Assembly: GCA_030824535.1 (NCBI GenBank)
Contig: JAVBXO010000093.1
Location: forward strand, 1-33,802
From: Azonexus sp.
GTDB lineage: Bacteria; Pseudomonadota; Gammaproteobacteria; Burkholderiales; Rhodocyclaceae
Direction of reading: 5' to 3'
Length of the DNA: 33,802 bases
Below are positions 8,901 through 15,460 of the stretch, piece after piece (the first letter of the stretch is position 1; each line of letters begins with the position of its first letter). The notes beneath the pieces were generated by a model. It made no database searches. It was given only the letters and a program-made list of their open reading frames with translations, and had not been told where the DNA came from. Both the position numbers and the translations under genes were made by a program.

Positions 8901-9344
8901 CTGATCTACCTGCTGGTCGTCGCGCACTTTGGCAGCTACCTCGTGCCGCTGATCATCATGGCGCCGATTCCGCTGACCATCATCGGCGTCATGCCTGGCC
9001 ATGCGCTCTTTGGCTCGCAATTCACCGCGACTTCAATGATCGGCATGATCTCGCTGGCCGGCATCATCGTGCGCAACTCCATCCTGCTCGTTGATTTCAT
9101 CCGCCAGCAAGTCGCCGCCGGCATGAACTTCCACGACGCGGTGATCCAGTCCGCCGCCGTGCGCGCCAAGCCGATTGCGCTGACGGCGCTGGCCGCGATG
9201 CTCGGCGCGCTGTTCATTCTCGACGACCCGATTTTCAACGGTCTCGCCCTGGCGCTGATTTTTGGCATCCTGGTGTCTACGCTACTGACGCTGGTCGTTA
9301 TTCCGGTGCTTTATTACGCCGCTTTCAAAAAGGAACACCTATGA
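5967..9344 (+). CDS. RND efflux pump, inner-membrane permease with in-frame repeat insertion
   Basis: A 1125-residue proton-driven RND permease. The family architecture is present: an N-terminal helix, a large periplasmic loop, helices 2–6, a central cytoplasmic loop, and a second repeat of the same plan. The proton-relay pair D421-D422 sits in the helix-4 motif GILVDDAIVVVENIHRW. The usual length is about 1,030–1,070. The excess comes from about residues 517–577 in the cytoplasmic hinge between the two halves, where a low-complexity Pro/Gly-rich segment is encoded by a palindromic repeat element (see 7525–7692). The frame is intact across it, so the protein is probably made. Substrate is unknown. 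It overlaps the DUF2892 gene by 4 bp. Confidence 0.95.
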   Translation: MAENKSALGISGRIAATFQSSRMTPLLALVALLLGIFATLITPREEEPQIDVTMADVMVVFPGASAKDVENLVARPAEQVLSRMHGVEHVYSMARPGIAIITVQFDVGVKYNDAVLRLYDTVHSNRDWLPPNLGVMEPVIKPRGIDDVPIVGLTFSTTDPTRSAYDLQQVARAVEIELKRIKGTRDISTLGGPDHAIRVLMDAERMTAFGVTPQDIAGALKMSNALQSSGNLTAGNREVLVQTGTYLESARDVRQLVVAVQGDAKARKPVFIGDVATVEDGPDQPKRYAWFGNKDGEFPAVTIQLSKQPGVNAADVATAAVNRIESLKNTVIPEGIDVTVTRNYGETATEKAQKLIGKLIFATAFVVALVFFALGRREAVIVGVAVSLTLAATLFASWAWGFTLNRVSLFALIFSIGILVDDAIVVVENIHRWQGLYPEKTLLEIIPGAVDEVGGPTILATLTVIAALLPMAFVTGLMGPYMSPIPINSSMGMAISLAVAFVVTPWLAARLMKSSASGEHSSPFKGEVGRGMGLAERTPIPTPTGELALHSQLVPAGQSAALPIPASTPLKGREVSHASKLDAQLDRTFRKLLTPFLDPVKGAAMRVRLAIAIVVLILGSVSLAYFQLVVLKMLPFDNKSEFQVIVDMPVGTPVEETARVLHEIGAELAQEPDVVNYQAYAGTASPINFNGLVRQYYLRSTPEKGDIQVNLADKHHRSRKSHEIAISVRERIEAIGKKNGGVAKVVEVPPGPPVMSPIVAEIYGPDYAGQMAVGKEVRKAFASTADIVAVDDYIDADSKKFVLHVLQNKAAQLGVAQSDIVEVVGMGLAGMDVTPVHNGESKFEIPVRIVLPAEKQSTLDALLKLRVRSREGKLVPVSELVEVREATREKAIYHKDLLPVVYVVGDMGGKLDSPLYGMFDIRAKINGMALQQGGTLGEWFIHQPDDPYAGYSVKWDGEWKVTYETFRDMGAAYAVGLILIYLLVVAHFGSYLVPLIIMAPIPLTIIGVMPGHALFGSQFTATSMIGMISLAGIIVRNSILLVDFIRQQVAAGMNFHDAVIQSAAVRAKPIALTALAAMLGALFILDDPIFNGLALALIFGILVSTLLTLVVIPVLYYAAFKKEHL
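7525..7692. repeat. MITE/REP-like palindromic element inserted in frame in RND gene
   Basis: About 170 bp of stacked inverted repeats inside the pump gene. The left end is a hairpin with arms CCTCCCCCTT/AAGGGGGAGG (7528–7548). The right end contains CCCCCTTGAAGGGG (7669–7682), an exact reverse complement of 7532–7545, so the ends form terminal inverted repeats. Internal hairpins are GGGATGGGT/ACCCATCCC (about 7557–7588), GAGCTGGCT/AGCCAGCTC (7602–7625) and GGCAGAGC/GCTCTGCC (7636–7654). Ends are approximate and no target duplication is certain. Similar CCCCTTCAAGGGG-ended intergenic repeats are common in proteobacteria; the in-gene, frame-preserving position is what is unusual. Confidence 0.78.
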
Positions 9345-9562
9345 CCTCCGAACGCATCATCCGCATCATGGCCGGCTTTTTCGTACTGCTCTCGCTGGCG
9401 CTGGGCTATCACAACAGCCCGGTTTTCGTTTCCGAGTGGTTTTTGGCGTTTACCGCATTTGTCGGCTTCAACCTTTTGCAAAGCGGCTTTACCGGCTTTT
9501 GCCCGCCGGAAATGCTGTTGAAGAAGTTGGGCGTCAAGAGCGGCGGTTCCTGCTGCAACTGA
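9341..9562 (+). CDS. DUF2892 small membrane protein
   Basis: A 73-residue protein with two hydrophobic helices (about residues 9–24 and 30–47). It matches the DUF2892 / YgaP transmembrane domain, whose family signature GFxLLQSxFTGFCP is seen here as GFNLLQSGFTGFCPPE. A cysteine pair ends the protein (SCCN). Its start overlaps the pump stop as ATGA, so it is translationally coupled to the RND operon. In other proteins this domain is fused to rhodanese domains or stands alone; a role with the pump is only suggested by the operon. Confidence 0.85.
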   Translation: MTSERIIRIMAGFFVLLSLALGYHNSPVFVSEWFLAFTAFVGFNLLQSGFTGFCPPEMLLKKLGVKSGGSCCN

Positions 9563-9581
9563 TAGTCCAGTCACCATCAAT

Positions 9582-9613
9582 GCCAAAGGCCGGCTGTATT
9601 GCCGGCCTTTGGC
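9582..9613. terminator. Bidirectional hairpin terminator
   Basis: A perfect 13-bp stem, GCCAAAGGCCGGC / GCCGGCCTTTGGC, with a 6-base loop TGTATT lies between the convergent DUF2892 gene and the receiver–Hpt gene. It has no long T-tract on either side, so termination may be partial or factor-assisted. Confidence 0.7.
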
Positions 9614-9631
9614 CTCAGGCAAAAGGATGGC

Positions 9632-10420
9632 CTAGCCTTTCGGCAGGCGTTCGCTGAGTGTCTGAAGCAGGGTCTGCAGCGGCCCTTGCAGTTGATCCAG
9701 TCTGATTTGCACGGCTTCTGCAGGCTCACGCTGGCGGACGGCGTGCTCCAGTTGCTCGGCAAGCTGGCGGATTTCCTGGGCGCCGAGCTGGGCGGCATTG
9801 CCCTTGAGTGTGTGTGCCTCGCGTTGCAGGGTGTCCCAGTCGGAGGCCGCGAGCAGCCCGGCGAAACGGCTCGGCGCATCGCTCTGGTGAAGGACGAACT
9901 TGCCCAGCAGGGAGAGATACAGCTTGGCCTTGCCCATGACCAGTTCGAGCCCGAGTGCCGTATCCAGTCCGGCAATGTCAGCGAGTGCTTCCAGGGAGGG
10001 TGGGGGAGCGTTGTTTCCGGGCCTTGCGTTTGGTAGCCTGATCCATTGCTGTACCTTGCTGATCAGGCGCTCCGGATCAATCGGCTTGGCAAGGTGGTCG
10101 TTCATGCCGGCTTTGAAGCAGCGTTCCCGGTCATCGGGCATGGCATTGGCGGTCATGGCGATGATCGGCAAATCCTCGCCGACCGGCAGTTTGCGGATTT
10201 CCTCGGTGGCGGTGATGCCATCCATGATCGGCATCTGCATGTCCATCAACACGATGTGGTAGTTTTTGCATTGCACCATCTGCAGCGCAATGACGCCGTT
10301 GGCGGCAATATCGACTTCCAGGCCTGTGTCGCGAAGAAATTCACTCGCGACTTCCTGGTTCAGCTCATTGTCTTCGACCAGCAGGGCTCGGCCTCCGGCC
10401 AGTTTCGCGATGTCGGGCAT
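9632..10420 (-). CDS. Stand-alone receiver–Hpt phosphorelay protein
   Basis: A 262-residue cytoplasmic protein with two phosphorelay domains. Residues 11–125 are a response-regulator receiver with acidic pocket E16-D17, phospho-acceptor D60 in the LMDMQMPIMDG motif, T90 and K112. Residues about 145–255 are a histidine phosphotransfer (Hpt) domain with H203 in AHTLKGNAAQLGA. This pairing normally forms the C-terminal end of a hybrid sensor kinase, and the receiver reads like such a domain (LLVEDNELNQEVA). Here an in-frame TGA sits four codons before the ATG and no kinase lies adjacent, so it is either a free phosphorelay shuttle or a relic of a larger kinase. No clear ribosome-binding site is seen. 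Confidence 0.85.
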   Translation of the reverse strand: MPDIAKLAGGRALLVEDNELNQEVASEFLRDTGLEVDIAANGVIALQMVQCKNYHIVLMDMQMPIMDGITATEEIRKLPVGEDLPIIAMTANAMPDDRERCFKAGMNDHLAKPIDPERLISKVQQWIRLPNARPGNNAPPPSLEALADIAGLDTALGLELVMGKAKLYLSLLGKFVLHQSDAPSRFAGLLAASDWDTLQREAHTLKGNAAQLGAQEIRQLAEQLEHAVRQREPAEAVQIRLDQLQGPLQTLLQTLSERLPKG

Positions 10421-10597
10421 TTTCTTGTGCTTTCAATAGACGAAAGATGGTGGTGCTTATTCCCTTGCCGTTCCCGGTGATGCCTGGCAGGGGGCGTCTG
10501 CGCCAGTGCTTTCAAGCTGGCTGCCATTTTTGCTGCAGCCTTGTTTTCGTTCGATTGTAAGCGCTAAGCATCTGCCGTGTCGCGGGCATCTCCCGCC

Positions 10598-10628
10598 TTG
10601 CTGCCAGCCCGAAGCATTCGGCTAGAAT
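10598..10628 (+). promoter_or_regulatory. Possible sigma70-type promoter of dehydrogenase pair
   Basis: TAGAAT (10623–10628) resembles a −10 box and TTGCTG (10598–10603) a −35 box, 30 bp before the ATG at 10658. The 19-bp spacer is longer than ideal, so the call is weak. The rest of the 237-bp gap upstream shows no gene. Confidence 0.3.
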
Positions 10629-10657
10629 CGGCAGCTTCAGTCAGCAGAGGACGCAGC

Positions 10658-11524
10658 ATGAAAATCGCTTTTATTGGTCTGGGCATCATGGGGCGCCCGA
10701 TGGCCCTCAATCTTTTGAAAGGTGGCCATCAAGTCACCGTCTGGGCGCGGCGCGCCGAATCGATGCAGCCGCTGCTCGACGCCGGCGCGACGGGCGCAGC
10801 CAGCCCGGCCGAGGCGGTCAAAGGCAATGAGCTGGTGATTTCGATGGTCGCTGATGCCCCAGACGTTGCCGAAGTCATGCGTGGTGTCGCGGCGGGTGCA
10901 GAACCCGGCCTGGTCGCGGTGGATATGAGCACTATCGCGCCGGCCGCCGCGCGCCGGATTGGTGAGGAACTGGCCGCAGCCGGTGTCGATTTCCTCGACG
11001 CGCCGGTGTCCGGGGGTGAAGTCGGGGCGATTGCCGGCAGCTTGTCGATCATGGTCGGCGGCTCGGCAGCGGCTTTTGCCAAGGCTCAGCCGGCTTTTGC
11101 CTGCATGGGCAAGAATATCGTGCATGTTGGCGGCGCCGGCGCCGGGCAGGTGACCAAGGCGGCGAACCAGATCGTCACCGGCATGGGCGTCGTTGCCGTG
11201 GCCGAAGCCTTTGCTTTTGCCTCGAAAAACGGCGTCGACCGCAGCAAGGTACGCGAGGCGCTGCTCGGCGGTTTTGCCTACTCGAAGATTCTCGAAAACC
11301 ACGGTCAACGCATGCTGGATCGCAATTTTCAGCCGGGCTTCAAGAGCTGGATGCATGAAAAGGATCTGAACATCGTCATGCAGACGGCGCACGAACTGGG
11401 CCTGTGCCTGCCCGGTTCGGCGGCAACGGCGCAGCTGTTCAGCGCCATGGTCGGCTCGGGCATGGGCGAGGAAGACTCCATTGCCTTGTTGAAATTGCTG
11501 GAAAAGCTGTCGGGGCAGGAATGA
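10658..11524 (+). CDS. Beta-hydroxyacid dehydrogenase (GlxR/3-hydroxyisobutyrate dehydrogenase type), copy 1
   Basis: A 288-residue NAD(P)-dependent oxidoreductase of the beta-hydroxyacid dehydrogenase family, which includes tartronate semialdehyde reductase and 3-hydroxyisobutyrate dehydrogenase. Visible are the Rossmann loop FIGLGIMGRPMA (residues 5–16), the substrate-binding DAPVSGG (114–120), and catalytic K167 in GQVTKAANQ. The frame extends 27 codons upstream, but the ATG at 10658 begins exactly at the Rossmann strand. The downstream gene starts within its stop codon (ATGA) and is a paralogue. No glyoxylate carboligase or hydroxypyruvate isomerase gene is adjacent, so the exact substrate (tartronate semialdehyde versus another beta-hydroxyacid) is open. 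Confidence 0.88.
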   Translation: MKIAFIGLGIMGRPMALNLLKGGHQVTVWARRAESMQPLLDAGATGAASPAEAVKGNELVISMVADAPDVAEVMRGVAAGAEPGLVAVDMSTIAPAAARRIGEELAAAGVDFLDAPVSGGEVGAIAGSLSIMVGGSAAAFAKAQPAFACMGKNIVHVGGAGAGQVTKAANQIVTGMGVVAVAEAFAFASKNGVDRSKVREALLGGFAYSKILENHGQRMLDRNFQPGFKSWMHEKDLNIVMQTAHELGLCLPGSAATAQLFSAMVGSGMGEEDSIALLKLLEKLSGQE

Positions 11525-12372
11525 AGGTCGGTTTTATCGGCTTGGGCGTCATGGGGCGCCCGATGGCCCTGCATCTGCAGCGCGGCGGTCATGAGTTGCA
11601 TGTCTGGGCGCGTAATCCGCACAGCGCCGAAGGCTTGCCGGCCACCGTGCATGCCAGCCCGGCCGAACTGGGCGCAGCCTGTGAGGTGGTGTTTACGGTG
11701 ATCACCTCAAGCAGCGATGTCGAGGGCGTGGCCTTGGGCGAAAACGGCCTGGTCCACGGCATGGCGGCAGGGAAGGTGCTGGTCGATTGTTCAACCATAG
11801 CCCCCGACGTTGCCCGGCGCATCGCCGAAAAGCTTGGCGAAAAAGGCATCCACATGCTCGACGCACCCGTGTCGGGCGGCGCCCAGGGCGCTATCGACGC
11901 GACGCTGGCGATCATGGCCGGCGGCGATGCCGAGGTGCTCGAACGGGTCCGACCGCTGCTCGATTGCCTGGGTAAACGCATCGTGCACATCGGCCCGAAT
12001 GGCGCCGGCCAGGTCGCCAAGGCCTGCAACCAGATGATCATGGTTGCGGCCATCCAGGCGGCGGCCGAAGCGCTGCATCTGGCGGCGGCCTCCGGCGTCG
12101 ATTGCGCCAAGGTCAGGGAAGCACTGGCTGGCGGCTCGGCGGGGTCAAGGGTGCTGGAAATCATGGGCCAGCGCATGGTCGACCGCAATTTCGCCGCCGG
12201 CATCGAGGCCCGCCTGCACCATAAGGACTATGGTCTGGTGCTGGAAGCCGCGCGCAAATCGGGGGTTCCTGTCCCGTTGACCGCCGCCGTGGCCCAGCAA
12301 CTGAATGCCCTGATGGCGCTGGGCATGGGGCGCGACGATACGTCTTCGTTGCTGCGGGTACTGGAAGTCTGA
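11521..12372 (+). CDS. Beta-hydroxyacid dehydrogenase, tandem paralogue (copy 2)
   Basis: A 283-residue paralogue of the preceding gene, with the same Rossmann loop FIGLGVMGRPMA (5–16), DAPVSGG (114–120) and catalytic K167 (GQVAKACNQ) at identical positions. Its start overlaps the previous stop by 4 bp, so the two are translationally coupled. The frame runs further upstream inside copy 1, but the ATG at 11521 is the natural start by homology. The two proteins are clearly homologous yet well diverged, so the duplication is old and the copies may differ in substrate or form a heteromer. The annotation 2-hydroxy-3-oxopropionate reductase is likely but not certain. Confidence 0.87.
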   Translation: MKVGFIGLGVMGRPMALHLQRGGHELHVWARNPHSAEGLPATVHASPAELGAACEVVFTVITSSSDVEGVALGENGLVHGMAAGKVLVDCSTIAPDVARRIAEKLGEKGIHMLDAPVSGGAQGAIDATLAIMAGGDAEVLERVRPLLDCLGKRIVHIGPNGAGQVAKACNQMIMVAAIQAAAEALHLAAASGVDCAKVREALAGGSAGSRVLEIMGQRMVDRNFAAGIEARLHHKDYGLVLEAARKSGVPVPLTAAVAQQLNALMALGMGRDDTSSLLRVLEV

Positions 12373-12459
12373 GGTGGCTTGCCCGGGGACGAGTTGTCTG
12401 TTGCGCTGATGCCTCGTCGGCGTCTGCGGGGTTTTCAGCCCGCCTTCGAAGTCTCCCGA

Positions 12460-12498
12460 GGGATTTCCCTAACTCCATGAGTTTTAGGGGATTTCCCT
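12460..12498. promoter_or_regulatory. Paired 11-bp direct repeats around an inverted repeat
   Basis: GGGATTTCCCT occurs at 12460–12470 and again at 12488–12498, 28 bp apart. Between them lies AACTC-CAT-GAGTT, so the block also forms a near-palindrome CCCTAACTC…GAGTTTTAGGG. It sits about 100 bp upstream of the binding-protein gene, where an activator or repressor would bind. The rest of the 226-bp gap (12373–12598) contains no gene. TATAAG at about 12537–12542 is a possible −10 box. Confidence 0.45.
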
Positions 12499-12598
12499 TG
12501 CTGGCAAGCGGCTTTTCAATTGCTATCGTGGGTCTGTATAAGAATTTCCTGTCTTGTTCAGGAGATAATTAATAATTCAGATTTTGGAGAAAAGAGCG

Positions 12599-13807
12599 AT
12601 GTGGTCAGCTAAGGTCGTTTTGTTCGCCCTGTTGTCAGGTTTGTCACTGGGGGTTTGGGCGGATGTGGCGCCGATCCGGATAGGCGTGATCGGGCCGCTG
12701 TCCAGTCCGGCTTCCGAAGACATGGGCTTGAGCGTGGTTGGTGGGGCCAAGGTTTTTGTCGAGGAAGTGAACATCACCGGCGGCCTGCTGGGGCGCAAGG
12801 TCGAATTGGTTGTGCGCGACGATCAGGCCAAGCCCGAAGTCGGTGTGGCGATGGCCAGGGAACTGGTCGAGAAGGAAAAAGTCGCGGCGGTGGTCGGTTT
12901 TGCCAACACTGGCGTGGTCATGCAGGCGGCGAAGGTTTTCCAGGACGCCCGGATTCCCCTGATTATTTCGGCGGCGACGGGGGCGATAATTACCCGTACG
13001 CATCTGCCGCCGGCGCAGGCTGACAGCTATATTTTCCGGACGTCGGCGAGCGATGATCTGCAAACGGTGGCGATTTTCAATGATGCGGTCAAGCGCCGGG
13101 GCCTGAGCAAGGTCGCGCTGCTGCACGATGAGTCGCCCTACGGCACGTCCGGCAAGCAGAGCGCTATCCAGGAGCTGCAACACCTGAAACTGGAGCCGGT
13201 GGCGGTCGCCAGTTTCAAGGTCGGTGAAAGCGATTTCGGGCCGCAACTGCAGAAGGTCAAGGAGAGCGGCGCGCAGGTTCTGGTGCTCTACGCCCTGGCT
13301 TCCGATGCCGCCGAGATCGTCAAGAAAATGGAAAAAATGGGCTTCAAGCTGCCGGTCGTTGGCCCCTGGACCCTGTCGCAGCAGACTTTCCTGGCCAAGG
13401 CCGGCAAGAGCGCCGAGGGGGCGCGGACGGCGGTGACTTTCATCGAAAACGAGTTGAGTTCGAGCAAGAATCAGTTTGCGGTGGGCTATCGCAAGATCAA
13501 TAAGGTCAGCCAGATCCCTTCCGGCGTTGCCGCCGCCCAGACTTACGATGCCCTGCGCCTGTTGTCGATGGCGATGATCCAGGCCGGTTCGGTCGACGGG
13601 GCGAAGGTGCGCGCCGCGCTGGAAAACCTGACTCACCCGACGACTTCGACGGTCACCGCGCGTTACTCGCATCCCTTTACCGCCAATGATCACGAGGCCA
13701 TTTCGCAGAACATGGTCGTGCTCGCCGAAATCCGCAACGGCAAGCTGGAGTACGCTTACAAGGAAGATGCCAATAGCGCTTCGATGCTGCGCACGAAATC
13801 GCAGTAA
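12599..13807 (+). CDS. Branched-chain amino acid-type ABC transporter substrate-binding protein
   Basis: A 402-residue periplasmic binding protein of the LivJ/Leu-Ile-Val type (type I periplasmic-binding fold). Residues 1–20 form a signal peptide (cleavage near VWA-DV), followed by PIRIGVIGPLSSPASEDMG, the first strand and ligand loop of the fold, then GGAKVFVEEVN and the conserved VVRDDQAKPEVGVAMARELVEKE region. The frame has a TTG start at 12584, but the ATG at 12599 is spaced 8 bases from GGAGA and begins the signal peptide. No livHMGF permease or ATPase genes are adjacent, so it is an orphan component or a sensor-type ligand carrier. Ligand may be an amino acid, amide or aromatic acid. 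Confidence 0.88.
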   Translation: MWSAKVVLFALLSGLSLGVWADVAPIRIGVIGPLSSPASEDMGLSVVGGAKVFVEEVNITGGLLGRKVELVVRDDQAKPEVGVAMARELVEKEKVAAVVGFANTGVVMQAAKVFQDARIPLIISAATGAIITRTHLPPAQADSYIFRTSASDDLQTVAIFNDAVKRRGLSKVALLHDESPYGTSGKQSAIQELQHLKLEPVAVASFKVGESDFGPQLQKVKESGAQVLVLYALASDAAEIVKKMEKMGFKLPVVGPWTLSQQTFLAKAGKSAEGARTAVTFIENELSSSKNQFAVGYRKINKVSQIPSGVAAAQTYDALRLLSMAMIQAGSVDGAKVRAALENLTHPTTSTVTARYSHPFTANDHEAISQNMVVLAEIRNGKLEYAYKEDANSASMLRTKSQ

Positions 13808-13841
13808 ATCGCGCAGTAAATCGCGCAGTAAGTCGCGCAGT
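13806..13841. repeat. 12-bp tandem repeat at the 3' end of the binding-protein gene
   Basis: Three consecutive 12-bp units, AAATCGCGCAGT (the last reading AAGTCGCGCAGT), follow a 10-bp version AAATCGCAGT at 13796–13805. The array begins inside the stop codon of the binding-protein gene, so each unit repeats a TAA-containing tail. It ends 15 bp before the convergent dmeF stop. Copy number probably varies by slippage. Confidence 0.85.
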
Positions 13842-13856
13842 AAGTTGGCGGATTGC

Positions 13857-14822
13857 TCAATCCGGGCACTGGTCGCAACGGTGAATTTCCACCGTTGCGT
13901 GCTGGATTTCCTCATGGATGCCCAGCGCCTCGCGCACCTGCAGCGGCGTCAGGGCCGGGTCGTGGGTCAGCAGCGAGATGGCGCAGGCGTAAGATCCGGT
14001 GCCGACGCGCCAGACGTGCAGGTCGGTGATCTGCACGTCGCCACCGGCAAGGCTTTCGACAACTTCGCGGATTTCGGCGACGACCGGATGGTCCATTTCC
14101 CGGTCGAGCAGGACATTGCCGGTTTGCAGCAGCAGTTTCCTTGACCACAGGCCGACCAGCACTGCACCGACGATGCCCATCGCCGGGTCGAGCCAGGCCC
14201 AGCCGTAAACCCAGCCACCCGCCAAGGCGACGATGGCCAGTACCGAGGTCAGGGCGTCAGTCAGCACATGGACGTAGGCGGCTTGCAGATTCAGGTCGTG
14301 GTGCTGGTCATGGGCATGTTCATGCGGATGACCGTGGGCATGGTCATGATCGTGCCCATGCTCATGGGCGCCGCCCAAAATCAGCGCGCAGGCGAGGTTG
14401 ACCGCAAGACCGCCGACGGCAACGGCCATGGCTTCGCCATAGCGGATGCTTTCCGGCTGAACCAGGCGTTCGAGCGAGCTGTAGAGCATGGTCGCGGCGA
14501 CGCCGAGCAGCACAATGGCGCTGGTGTAGCCGGCGAGGATTTCGATTTTCCAGGTGCCGAAGGCAAAGCGCGGGTCATCGGCGTAGCGTCGGGCGCTGCG
14601 GTAGGCGAAGGCCGAAAGACCGATGGCCAGCGCATGCGAACTCATGTGCCAGCCGTCGGCGAGCACGGCCATCGAGTGCGTCAGCCAGCCGGCGACAATC
14701 TCGACGAACATCGTTGCCAGCGTGATCCACAACACCAGTTGCGTGCCGCGTTCGGCGGCGGCATTGCCGGCCGCGTAACGATGCGCGTGCGCCCAGCGCG
14801 AGAGATCGTGTTCGCTGTTCAT
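13857..14822 (-). CDS. dmeF: DmeF-type cation diffusion facilitator (Co/Ni exporter)
   Basis: A 321-residue inner-membrane CDF transporter with six helices and a C-terminal cytoplasmic domain ending in a His/Cys tail. It matches the DmeF branch: the N-terminal HDLSRWAHAH motif, a helix-2 site with HxxxH (H59-MSS-H63) where zinc CDFs have HxxxD, a helix-5 site H185-VLT-D189, and a His-rich loop at residues 153–175 between helices 4 and 5. DmeF proteins export cobalt and nickel using the proton gradient. The start overlaps the end of the aldolase gene by 4 bp, making it the last gene of the mtnA operon. No DmeR-type regulator is adjacent. Metal specificity is inferred from the family. Confidence 0.87.
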   Translation of the reverse strand: MNSEHDLSRWAHAHRYAAGNAAAERGTQLVLWITLATMFVEIVAGWLTHSMAVLADGWHMSSHALAIGLSAFAYRSARRYADDPRFAFGTWKIEILAGYTSAIVLLGVAATMLYSSLERLVQPESIRYGEAMAVAVGGLAVNLACALILGGAHEHGHDHDHAHGHPHEHAHDQHHDLNLQAAYVHVLTDALTSVLAIVALAGGWVYGWAWLDPAMGIVGAVLVGLWSRKLLLQTGNVLLDREMDHPVVAEIREVVESLAGGDVQITDLHVWRVGTGSYACAISLLTHDPALTPLQVREALGIHEEIQHATVEIHRCDQCPD

Positions 14823-15460
14823 TGCTGCGCTGCCTGTTGTCCGTAACCTTTGAATTTTTCGATGACTTCAGCCATTTCGACCGTGTTGAGTAGCACCGGT
14901 TCGCCGAGCTGGCAGGCACGCCAGTATTGTTCGCAGAGTTCTTCGAGTTCGACGGCCAGCGCGAAGGCGTCGGCGAGATCGCGGCCGGCGACGAGCAGAC
15001 CGTGGTTGGCCAGCAGGCAGCCCTTGCGCCCGGCCATCGCGCTCATTGCTGCGGTCGACAGCGCTGGCGAGCCGAAAATGGCGTAATCGGCGCAGCGGAT
15101 GCTGTCGCCACCAAAGCGCGCGATCATGTAATGGAAAGGCGGAATGTCGCGGCGCAGGCAGGCCAGGCTGACGGCAAAGGGCGAATGCGCGTGCAGCACC
15201 GCGCCGACTTCCGGGCGGGTGGCGTAGAGGTCACGGTGAAAACGCCATTCCGACGACGGCTTGCGCAGGCCTTGCCAGGAACCGTCGAGCGCCATCAGCG
15301 GGATGTCATCGGCCGCCAGAGCCTCGTAGGGCAGGCCGGTCGGGGTAATCAGGAAGCCTTCGCCATGACGCACGCTGACATTGCCCGAGGTGCCCTTGTT
15401 CAGCCCGATGGGCTGCATGGCGCGGGCGGTGGCAATCAGTTGTTCGGGAAGGGGGTTCAT
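14819..15460 (-). CDS. FucA-like class II aldolase, probable 5-(methylthio)ribulose-1-P aldolase
   Basis: A 213-residue zinc-dependent class II aldolase/adducin-family enzyme. It reads closely like L-fuculose-1-phosphate aldolase: PSSEWRFH with catalytic E71, zinc ligands H90, H92 and H153, plus the tyrosines HY111MIA and FKGY206G that FucA uses at its active site. Position after mtnA suggests it cleaves 5-(methylthio)ribulose-1-phosphate (or the 5-deoxy analogue) to dihydroxyacetone phosphate and an aldehyde, the DHAP shunt. The alternative is MtnB, the methylthioribulose-1-phosphate dehydratase of the same superfamily, but the FucA-type C-terminal tyrosine and the motifs favour an aldolase. 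It overlaps dmeF and the Uma2 gene by 4 bp each. Confidence 0.75.
   Translation of the reverse strand: MNPLPEQLIATARAMQPIGLNKGTSGNVSVRHGEGFLITPTGLPYEALAADDIPLMALDGSWQGLRKPSSEWRFHRDLYATRPEVGAVLHAHSPFAVSLACLRRDIPPFHYMIARFGGDSIRCADYAIFGSPALSTAAMSAMAGRKGCLLANHGLLVAGRDLADAFALAVELEELCEQYWRACQLGEPVLLNTVEMAEVIEKFKGYGQQAAQQ

Noticed and set aside
12500-12525. A possible sigma54 promoter (TGGCAAG … TTTTC)
   Set aside because: The −24 half is acceptable but the −12 half lacks the required GC dinucleotide.
14280-14370. Repetitive CATG-rich DNA that looks like a short repeat array
   Set aside because: It is the coding sequence of the His-rich loop of DmeF (residues 153–175); the repetition follows from His/Asp codons, not from a CRISPR or satellite.
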